Shown piece after piece: positions 15,756-20,478 of a stretch of 20,478 nt of DNA. Position numbers and translations under genes: made by a program. The notes beneath the pieces were generated by a model. The model ran no database searches, had not been told where the DNA came from, and worked only from the letters and a program-made list of their open reading frames with translations. The DNA comes from an uncultured Eubacteriales bacterium. GTDB lineage: Bacteria; Bacillota; Clostridia; Oscillospirales; Butyricicoccaceae. Where the stretch lies: the NCBI GenBank assembly GCA_900555855.1, contig USML01000023.1, positions 1-20,478 on the forward strand, read 5' to 3'. Each line of letters starts with the position of its first letter. Position 1 is the first letter of the stretch.

Positions 15756-16666
15756 TTCTCATTTCCCCCTATCAGCTTCTTGCCCGTCACGGCAAGAAAA
15801 ACATCGTCCATTTTTCCCTTGGTGATCTCATAGTCCGTAAAAAGCGCCGGATCCTTCAGGATCAGCTGCGTGGCCTCCGCGGTGTTTGCGACCTCCATGC
15901 GCCAGCCGTCCGGCACGGGGGTATAGGGCCGCCCCAGCGCCTTGACCGCGGCTTCTTCCGCGCCGTAAATCGTCACAAAATCGCCGGCATAGGTATTTTT
16001 CAGGGTCAGCGGCGTCCCTTCGCTCACGATCCTGCCGCTGTCCAAAATGATCACATAATCGGCGTCTGCCGCTTCCTCCATGTAGTGCGTGGTGAGAAAG
16101 ACCGTCAGCCCGTCCTTTTTGCGCAGCTCCGTCACCACATCCCAGAGCAGCTTCCGGGTCTGGGGATCCAGACCGGTGGTGGGCTCGTCAAAGATCAGGA
16201 TCTTGGGCCTGTGGAGCAGCGCTCTGGCGATGTCGATGCGCCGGCGCTGGCCGCCGGAGAGCTTTCCCACCGGACGGTTCAGGATGGCTTCAAAATTCAG
16301 CAGCTTCGCAAGCTCTGCCAGCCGCTGCGCAAACGCCGCGCCCCGGATGCCATAGAGGGCGGCGCGGCTTTTCAGATTGTCCCGCACGCTCAGCGCTCCG
16401 TCCAAAACAGAGCTCTGAAACACCACGCCCAGCTCCCGCCGGATGTGGTCCGGATCACGGTCCAGATCTGCGCCGTCGATCTCCACGGCGCCGCCGTCCT
16501 TGGCGAGCTGGCCGCACATGATATTGATGGTGGTGGATTTGCCCGCGCCGTTGATGCCCAGGAAGGCGAACAGCTCGCCCTCCTTTACGCGGAAGCTCAG
16601 ATCCTGCACCGCTTTTACTTCCCCGAAGCTTTTGCTCAGGTGATCGATCTTGATAATATCGTTCAT
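15752..16666 (-). CDS. ABC transporter ATP-binding protein
   Basis: The ATG at 16664-16666 gives 304 residues beginning MNDIIKIDHLSKSFGEVKAV, the usual start of this family, with GAGAGG upstream. The open frame extends nine codons further only by way of a TTG. It has Walker A GINGAGKST (37-45), Q-loop at VVFQSS, signature LSGGQ (136-140), Walker B ILIFDEP (156-162) and the H-loop TTHYMEEA. A C-terminal domain of about 80 residues follows, as in DrrA/CcmA-type exporters (VTIYGAEEAAV...KGKMDDVFLAVTG). It energises the overlapping permease. A GC-rich hairpin (16694-16714) without a T-run lies just upstream. The gap of 81 bases to the acetyltransferase has no clear promoter. Confidence 0.94.
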   Translation of the reverse strand: MNDIIKIDHLSKSFGEVKAVQDLSFRVKEGELFAFLGINGAGKSTTINIMCGQLAKDGGAVEIDGADLDRDPDHIRRELGVVFQSSVLDGALSVRDNLKSRAALYGIRGAAFAQRLAELAKLLNFEAILNRPVGKLSGGQRRRIDIARALLHRPKILIFDEPTTGLDPQTRKLLWDVVTELRKKDGLTVFLTTHYMEEAADADYVIILDSGRIVSEGTPLTLKNTYAGDFVTIYGAEEAAVKALGRPYTPVPDGWRMEVANTAEATQLILKDPALFTDYEITKGKMDDVFLAVTGKKLIGGNEK

Positions 16667-16747
16667 GCTGATCCCGGTTCCTCTCTTTCTCAAGCCGCAG
16701 CTTTCCGGCTTGTCTTTTGGTTCATTGGTCGTTTCGCCGGCGGCGGA

Positions 16748-17293
16748 TCACAGCTCCAGCCGCATGGAAACAAGCTCCTGATATCCGGCCGTCCGGGAGC
16801 GAAAGCCCTTGGGATTTCTTCCGCATTCCAGAAACCCGGCCTTTTGATACATGGCTATGGCCCGCGTATTCTCCGCTATCACACTCAGCTCCAGCTGGAC
16901 ATATCCGGCGTCTCTCGCGCACTGGATGCAGGCTTCCATCAGGCTGCGGCCGATGCCAAGCCCCCAGTATGCCTTCCGCACGCTGATGCCGAACTCGGCC
17001 CGGTGCGCCACCTTATATCTGGTCCCCACCGCATCGACCCCGGCCGTCCCGACCACGCGGCCATCCGCCAGGGCGATCAGCTCGATCTCGTTGGCGCTCT
17101 CTTCCTTGCGCGCCAGAAAGCGGCCCTCCTGCTCCGGGTCGAAGCGGCTTTCCTCCGGATAAGTCAGGAGAAAATCGGTCTCTCCGTGGGTCTGCTGAAA
17201 GCAATCCAGCACGGTGCATCCGTCGGCGGCCGCCGCGCTGCGCAGTTCGATCTCCCTGCCGTCTTTTGCAAGGATCCTTTTGCTGTATTTCAT
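16748..17293 (-). CDS. GNAT family N-acetyltransferase
   Basis: A 181-residue protein with the GNAT fold. After an N-terminal strand region it has the beta-4/alpha-3 acetyl-CoA binding block FGISVRKAYWGLGIGRSLME (101-120, with the R-x-x-Y-x-G-x-G-I-G pyrophosphate loop). The C-terminal half reads LELSVIAENTRAIAMYQKAGF and the YQKAGF ending is typical. It transfers an acetyl group from acetyl-CoA to an amine or amino-acid substrate, not identifiable here. Its ATG overlaps the stop of the tetR gene by four bases (17290 versus 17293), so both are made from one transcript driven by the promoter at 18018-18046. An antibiotic-modifying role is conceivable given the ABC exporter downstream, but this is not shown. 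Confidence 0.9.
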   Translation of the reverse strand: MKYSKRILAKDGREIELRSAAAADGCTVLDCFQQTHGETDFLLTYPEESRFDPEQEGRFLARKEESANEIELIALADGRVVGTAGVDAVGTRYKVAHRAEFGISVRKAYWGLGIGRSLMEACIQCARDAGYVQLELSVIAENTRAIAMYQKAGFLECGRNPKGFRSRTAGYQELVSMRLEL

Positions 17294-17955
17294 CGTTTCT
17301 CCTCTCCCGGGGGCAGATCCCGCTGCAGCTCCGGCGCGTCTCTGCCGATCAGCGCGGAAAAGACCGCGTCGCGGTCAAAGGCGTCGGCGGAAAAGCCGGG
17401 GATCTCCCGGATGGACTTGAAAATGCTGATGCTGACCTCCGTGAGGATCTGTCTGATCTCCCGGTCAGAATAGGGGCAGCCGCCGGTGACGATCAGCGTG
17501 GACAGGCTGTGTACCACCAGCCACAGATCGCGGAAATACAGATCCGCTTCCCCTTCGGTGATCCGGTAGATCTCCATCAGGGCCGGCCGGACAAGGCCCT
17601 GCAGGTGGCGCATGGACTGCGTGGCGCTGTGCTCCGGTGTCCGCGCCAGAAACAGGACGCGATAAAGCTCCGGCTCCTCCCGGGCAAAGCGGATGTAGTT
17701 CTTCCCCACGCCCAAAAACGGGATCGGCTCCTGCAGGCCCGCGTTGGTATAGCCGTCGTATACGCGCACTGCGGCGGCATAGACCTCCTGCCGCACCTCC
17801 TCCATGGAGCCGAAGCCCGTAAAGATCGGGCGCGTGGAGGTGCCCAGCTCGTCGGCGATGGTCTTTGCCGTCAGGCCGTCCAGCCCTCTGGCCCGGACCA
17901 CCCGCATCGCCGCCTGCACCATCTCTTCTCTTGTGAATTTATTCTTTGGCGCCAT
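17290..17955 (-). CDS. TetR/AcrR family transcriptional regulator
   Basis: A 221-residue regulator. The N-terminal helix-turn-helix spans about 8-50: FTREEMVQAAMRVVRARGLDG then LTAKTIADELGTSTRPIF with the recognition helix in the last part. The C-terminal ligand domain is helical and unlike any that can be named here. Such proteins repress a nearby operon until a small ligand binds. The gene has a perfect consensus promoter with an inverted repeat (GCAATG-CA-CATTGC) on top of the start of transcription, the position expected for autorepression. Its start ATG overlaps no upstream gene and the transcript continues into the acetyltransferase and probably the ABC transporter. Compare the matching site at 20155-20168. 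Confidence 0.92.
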   Translation of the reverse strand: MAPKNKFTREEMVQAAMRVVRARGLDGLTAKTIADELGTSTRPIFTGFGSMEEVRQEVYAAAVRVYDGYTNAGLQEPIPFLGVGKNYIRFAREEPELYRVLFLARTPEHSATQSMRHLQGLVRPALMEIYRITEGEADLYFRDLWLVVHSLSTLIVTGGCPYSDREIRQILTEVSISIFKSIREIPGFSADAFDRDAVFSALIGRDAPELQRDLPPGEEKR

Positions 17956-18001
17956 CGTCTGCCCCCTTCCCCGCAGAAGTACATCTTCAAATGTGCATCA
18001 G

Positions 18002-18046
18002 GCAATGTGCATTGCATATTATAGTTTTCCGCAGCGGGTTTGTCAA
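18002..18046 (-). promoter_or_regulatory. Consensus promoter with palindromic operator of the tetR operon
   Basis: On the minus strand TTGACA (18041-18046) and TATAAT (18018-18023) are exactly 17 bases apart, a perfect sigma-A consensus. A 14-base palindrome GCAATGTGCATTGC (18002-18015, plus-strand reading) overlaps the transcription start. AATGTGCAT also occurs 14 bases to the left (17990-17998), giving two half-sites in phase. The -35 box overlaps the broken end of the PadR remnant. Confidence 0.8.
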
Positions 18047-18269
18047 TAAGGCCCCCTTGCTTTCCGAATCGACCCTGTATACCGTTTTGAAGCGTCTGGA
18101 GGCGGCGGAGCTTCTGACGGTCCGCACTGCGGAGCACAACGGCCGGCTTCGGAAGTATTATCACATTACCGAAGCGGGGCGGCAGCGCCTTGAGGAGTTC
18201 AAGGTCGAATGGAAGGAGATCTTGGCGGTCTATCAGTTTGTAACGAGGGAGGATCAGGGCAATGAATAA
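18042..18269 (+). pseudogene. PadR family regulator, N-terminus lost
   Basis: The frame from 18042 to the TAA at 18267-18269 matches the second half of a PadR-type winged helix: LSESTLYTVLKRLEAAELL, then a wing with NGRLRKYYHITEAGRQRLEEF, then a C-terminal helix KVEWKEILAVYQFV. The first 30-40 residues of the family (the helix before LSESTLYTVLKRLE) are missing. There is no start codon with a ribosome site in front, and the left boundary lies in the tetR promoter. The gene overlaps the DUF1700 remnant by eight bases, as intact PadR-DUF1700 pairs commonly do. It looks like the truncated first gene of a decayed three-gene unit. Transcription from a plus-strand promoter was not found. Confidence 0.72.
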
Positions 18270-18473
18270 ACAGGAATTTCTTGCGGCGCTGCGCGAAGGA
18301 TTCGTCGGGCTGCCGCAGGATTTGCAGCCCTTTCCATCGGGATCGTTTGCGCCGGGCTTTGCATTTTTCTGTTTTTCGGATGTCAAAACGCTTCAAAGGG
18401 CATCCTGGCGCTTACGAAAAGGATCCCCCTGTGGGTAAAGCGCCGCTTGATCAGGAAGGAGGAAGCACAATGA
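18262..18473 (+). pseudogene. DUF1700 (HAAS-type) membrane protein with internal deletion
   Basis: The start ATG (18262-18264) opens MNKQEFLAALREGFVGLPQD, the standard beginning of DUF1700/HAAS proteins found next to PadR regulators. After about 18320 that frame loses all similarity. A different frame, from 18324 to the TGA at 18471-18473, reads AALSIGIVCAGLCIFLFFGC, then KGILALTKRIPLWVKRRLIRKEEAQ, which is the typical last membrane helix and basic tail. So the middle of the gene (over a hundred codons in usual family members) is gone, together with a frame change near 18320. The stop still overlaps the ATG of the DUF4097 gene in the original ATGA arrangement, showing that the rest of the operon is in place. 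Confidence 0.78.
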
Positions 18474-19432
18474 AAAAGACGGCAAAAACATGGTACATCA
18501 CGGCGGCTGCGCTTGTGTTGATGGGCTGTATTCTTTTTATTGGTGTCATGAGTTCCGTCGGATGGGATGTTTCCAGGCTCTCCGCGGTCAGCTTCGAGAC
18601 CCGGATCCACAAGATCGCCGAGCCGTTCCGCGATCTGTCGCTGACGACGGATACCGCGAATATCGTATTTGCCCGCTCGGAGGACGGGAGCTGCCGCGTG
18701 GCGTGCTATGAGGAAGCAAACGCAGCCCATTCCGTCACCGTCGAAAACGGTGTGCTGCTCATCCGGCGCATCGATCAGCGCTCCTGGTACGACCACATCG
18801 GCTTTCGCTTCTCCTCGCCGCGAATCACTGTCTACCTGCCGCAGGCGGAATATGGCGCGCTTTCCGTTTGCGAAAGCACCGGCGATATCCACCTGCCCAA
18901 AGGGCTCTCCTTCGGGCGCATGGATCTTTCTGCCAGCACCGGCAGCATCCGCTGCTCCGCAGACGCGCGGGAGGCCGTCAGGCTCAAAACGGGCACCGGA
19001 GATCTCTGCCTCGCGGATGCTTCCGCCGGCTCCCTTGACCTTTCCGTCACCACAGGGCAGATCAAGGTCTCAGATGTGCGCTGCGCAGGAGATATTACGG
19101 TGAGCGTTTCCACCGGAAAAGCATATCTGACCCGCATTGCCTGCAAAAACCTCATCTCCAGCGGGACCACAGGCGATATTTTTCTGGAGGATACCGCCGC
19201 CGCAGAAGCGTTTTCCCTCGAAAGAAGCACCGGCAATGTGCGGTTTGACCGGGCAGACGCATCGGAGATCTTCGTCCGGACCGGTACGGGCAATGTGACA
19301 GGCAGTCTGCTTACCGATAAGGTATTTCTCACCCAGACCGATACGGGAACGGTGGAGGTCCCCCAAACGATCACCGGCGGCCGCTGCGAGATCCGAACCG
19401 ATACCGGCGATATTGAACTCAAAATAGACTAA
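18470..19432 (+). CDS. DUF4097 family membrane-anchored protein
   Basis: The ATG at 18470 is preceded by GGAAGGAGGAAG, a strong ribosome site; the frame is open for 63 codons more, but that part is the tail of the broken DUF1700 gene in another frame. Of 320 residues, one membrane segment (about 8-28) is followed by an outer or inner soluble domain of about 280 residues. This domain contains recurring units 'STGDI', 'STGSIR', 'TGTGDL', 'TTGQIK', 'STGKAY', 'TTGDIF', 'STGNVR', 'TGTGNV' at roughly 20-residue spacing, a left- or right-handed beta-solenoid as in DUF4097. Its function is unknown. It is the only intact member of the PadR-DUF1700-DUF4097 set and may be poorly expressed. Confidence 0.88.
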   Translation: MKKTAKTWYITAAALVLMGCILFIGVMSSVGWDVSRLSAVSFETRIHKIAEPFRDLSLTTDTANIVFARSEDGSCRVACYEEANAAHSVTVENGVLLIRRIDQRSWYDHIGFRFSSPRITVYLPQAEYGALSVCESTGDIHLPKGLSFGRMDLSASTGSIRCSADAREAVRLKTGTGDLCLADASAGSLDLSVTTGQIKVSDVRCAGDITVSVSTGKAYLTRIACKNLISSGTTGDIFLEDTAAAEAFSLERSTGNVRFDRADASEIFVRTGTGNVTGSLLTDKVFLTQTDTGTVEVPQTITGGRCEIRTDTGDIELKID

Positions 19433-19437
19433 AAATG

Positions 19438-19485
19438 ATAAAAGCCATGGCAGGCTGTTCGGCGCCTTGCCATGGCTTTCCTTAT
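19438..19485. terminator. Bidirectional terminator after DUF4097 and the membrane protein
   Basis: AAAGCCATGGCA (19441-19452) pairs with TGCCATGGCTTT (19468-19479) in 12 perfect base pairs. On the minus strand it is followed by TTTATCATTTTT, and on the plus strand by CCTTATTCC, so termination should be stronger leftwards. It lies between the convergent stops at 19432 and 19482. Confidence 0.82.
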
Positions 19486-20102
19486 TCCTTCCCGCCGCCG
19501 CGGGCCTGACTGAAATGGAGCATTGACAAAATGCCCACCGGCAGAAAATAGGCGCACCAAAGCTCCAGCGCAAGGATCCCCGCCATACCGTCCGTCCCTG
19601 CGGACATGGACGCGCGAAAGACCCCCGTCATGGGCAGGATCAGGCATCCAAAAAAGAAGCCGCCGTGGATCATCATGAGGTATTTCAGCCATGTTTCCCG
19701 TCTGCTTTTCGGCGCAATGGTCAGGCCGATAAAGAAGGTGGATAACGCCATCATTCCATAGCCGAGCAGATCGTAGCTGAAAAGCAATCCGCCCTTGGAG
19801 AAATCCAGGATCATCGCAGCCTGTTCGTTCAGCGGATCGGTCCTGACCGCCGTCGTCTGCGCAAAATACACCAGCAGGACAAAAACGGCGTAGATGCAGC
19901 CAAAGATCAGGCCCGCATTGGCGGCCGCCCTCCGGTCCTCCCCGCTTTCATTCTGGTATCCGGCGATCATCAGCAGATATCCCAGCGCAAGAAAGATACA
20001 GACAAAGCAGCTCCAAAAGATGGAAATAAACAGGCAGACGGCAAAGAGAACCACCGCTGCCGTAACGAGGATCGATCCAATTTTCCCGATCGTTTGATTC
20101 AT
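19482..20102 (-). CDS. Six-pass membrane protein of unknown family
   Basis: A 206-residue protein not recognised. It has about six membrane segments: roughly 9-27, 28-48, 64-83, 105-126, 138-160 and 175-197. The first loop (NESGEDRRAAAN) is charged and the second, longer loop (about 84-104, TAVRTDPLNEQAAMILDFSK) is polar. SKRRET-type basic residues (about 132-136) fit a cytoplasmic loop by the positive-inside rule. The C-terminus is short and charged (ARGGGKE). The start is preceded by GGAAAGG. The gene is alone, with a perfect consensus promoter and an operator nearly identical to that of the tetR operon, and a terminator after it. It may be a TetR-controlled membrane partner or resistance factor; this is inference. 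Confidence 0.8.
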   Translation of the reverse strand: MNQTIGKIGSILVTAAVVLFAVCLFISIFWSCFVCIFLALGYLLMIAGYQNESGEDRRAAANAGLIFGCIYAVFVLLVYFAQTTAVRTDPLNEQAAMILDFSKGGLLFSYDLLGYGMMALSTFFIGLTIAPKSRRETWLKYLMMIHGGFFFGCLILPMTGVFRASMSAGTDGMAGILALELWCAYFLPVGILSMLHFSQARGGGKE

Positions 20103-20154
20103 AGCGCCTTTCCTTTTCCGCAGAATTCCGGTTTCCCTGTCTTAAATACATCGT

Positions 20155-20206
20155 GCAATATGCATTGCGCGGTGTTCATTATATGCGCAAGCTTCCCGCT
20201 TGTCAA
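20155..20206 (-). promoter_or_regulatory. Consensus promoter with palindromic operator of the membrane-protein gene
   Basis: On the minus strand TTGACA (20201-20206) and TATAAT (20178-20183) are exactly 17 bases apart. GCAATATGCATTGC (20155-20168, plus-strand reading) lies just after the -10, near the expected start. AATACAT 12 bases to the left (20145-20151) copies the second half-site seen at the tetR promoter. The operator is displaced by seven bases relative to the -10 when compared with the tetR site. Confidence 0.8.
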
Positions 20207-20211
20207 GCGCC

Positions 20212-20257
20212 GCAAAAAATGCGCCGTTTTTGCCGGGCAAGGCCCGCAAAACGACGC
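20212..20257 (-). terminator. Second terminator after tRNA-Cys
   Basis: An imperfect GC-rich hairpin (GCGCCGTTTTTGCCGGGC with GCCCGCAAAACGACGC on the plus strand) is followed on the minus strand by ATTTTTTG (20213-20219). It lies downstream of the stronger terminator at 20264-20302 and directly before the promoter of the membrane-protein gene, probably as a back-up stop that isolates that promoter. Confidence 0.55.
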
Positions 20258-20263
20258 CAAAGC

Positions 20264-20302
20264 AAAAAAACAGATGCGCCCGGCTTTTGCCAGACGCATC
20301 TG
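20264..20302 (-). terminator. Intrinsic terminator after tRNA-Cys
   Basis: On the minus strand CAGATGCG (20295-20302) pairs with CGCATCTG (20271-20278), with an inner GGC-AAAA-GCC, and seven T residues follow (20264-20270). It begins six bases after the encoded CCA of tRNA-Cys. Confidence 0.88.
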
Positions 20303-20307
20303 CGGCT

Positions 20308-20382
20308 TGGAGGTGCCACCCAGATTTGAACTGGGGAATGAAGGTTTTGCAGACCTTTGCCTTACCACTTGGCCATGGCACC
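20308..20382 (-). tRNA. tRNA-Cys (anticodon GCA), with encoded CCA
   Basis: The minus strand reads GGTGCCATGGCCAAGTGGTAA and on to the TCCA end. The acceptor arms GGTGCCA (20376-20382) and TGGCACC (20312-20318) pair fully. The T arm is CCCAG-TTCAAAT-CTGGG and the anticodon loop CTGCAAA carries GCA (20348-20350). Discriminator base is T (20311), usual for tRNA-Cys, and CCA is encoded (20308-20310). Confidence 0.97.
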
Positions 20383-20389
20383 AGATAGA

Positions 20390-20418
20390 ACTTTGCAGGA
20401 GACAGGCTCCTGCAAAGT
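20390..20418. repeat. Perfect inverted repeat between the two tRNA genes
   Basis: ACTTTGCAGGAG (20390-20401) and CTCCTGCAAAGT (20407-20418) form a 12-base-pair stem with a five-base loop. No T-run follows on the minus strand (TTCTATC), so it is not a typical terminator. It may guide processing of the Gly-Cys tRNA precursor or act as a weak attenuator. Confidence 0.7.
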
Positions 20419-20424
20419 ATTATA

Positions 20425-20478
20425 TGGAGCGGACTACGAGGCTCGAACTCGCTACCTCCACCTTGGCAAGGTGGCGCT
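20425..20478 (-). tRNA. tRNA-Gly (anticodon GCC), 5' part beyond the window
   Basis: The visible 3' part has an anticodon arm CCACC-TTGCCAA-GGTGG with anticodon GCC (20465-20467), a T arm GCGAG-TTCGAGC-CTCGT, and an acceptor strand AGTCCGC, followed by T and an encoded CCA (20425-20427). The D arm and 5' acceptor strand lie off the right edge. It is upstream of tRNA-Cys in the same transcript direction, 42 bases away. Confidence 0.93.

Noticed and set aside
16694..16714. Hairpin before the ABC ATPase gene as a terminator
   Set aside because: CAAGCCG...CGGCTTG can pair, but it is followed by GAGAAAGAG, not a T-run, so termination is not supported.
17946..18050. An ATG upstream that would extend the PadR remnant into a longer protein
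   Set aside because: The added residues are not PadR-like, the frame lies over the tetR promoter and start, and no ribosome site precedes it.
1..20478. CRISPR arrays, insertion sequences, phage or toxin-antitoxin systems
   Set aside because: No regularly spaced repeats, transposase or integrase motifs, or paired small toxin genes were seen. The two promoter copies are the only repeated regulatory sequence noticed.

Overview
The window looks like chromosome from a fairly GC-rich, endospore-forming Firmicute, most likely a gut-type clostridium (Oscillospiraceae-like). The reasons are a full-length spoIVA, the rplS-lepB-rbgA-rnhB-yraN order typical of Firmicutes, and an SLH/YDG surface protein of the kind common in that group. 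The genus is an inference; no marker gene settles it.

Left part (1-6279), all minus strand. A three-gene group (M50 metalloprotease, B12-binding radical SAM protein, DUF2344 partner) is followed by rplS, which has its own promoter and a structured leader. A strong terminator lies between rplS and the growth genes lepB, rbgA, rnhB and yraN, and then a metallophosphoesterase that runs off the left edge.

Middle (6280-12790). A plus-strand MATE transporter converges on a minus-strand sporulation pair, spoIVA and a 99-codon membrane protein, across a shared bidirectional terminator. spoIVA has a good sigma-E-type promoter. Divergent from it is a 976-residue secreted protein with a beta-helix-like region, a YDG module, a listerial-type repeat and three SLH domains.

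Right part (12791-20478). This region is more accessory and partly decayed. An iron-sulfur reductase gene carries an internal deletion and frameshift. Next come an O6-alkylguanine-DNA methyltransferase with its own promoter and a probable operon read leftwards: TetR regulator, GNAT acetyltransferase, ABC ATPase, ABC permease, a 50-residue membrane protein and an ICMT-like methyltransferase. Facing it is a broken PadR-DUF1700-DUF4097 operon in which only DUF4097 is intact. A six-pass membrane protein of unknown family and tRNA-Cys plus partial tRNA-Gly close the window.

The most interesting signal is that the TetR operon and the distant membrane-protein gene (about 2.1 kb apart) both have perfect TTGACA-17-TATAAT promoters. 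Each is followed by nearly the same palindrome, GCAATRTGCATTGC, with a second matching half-site. This suggests one regulator, probably the TetR protein, controls both. No CRISPR array, insertion sequence, phage gene or classical defence system was seen.
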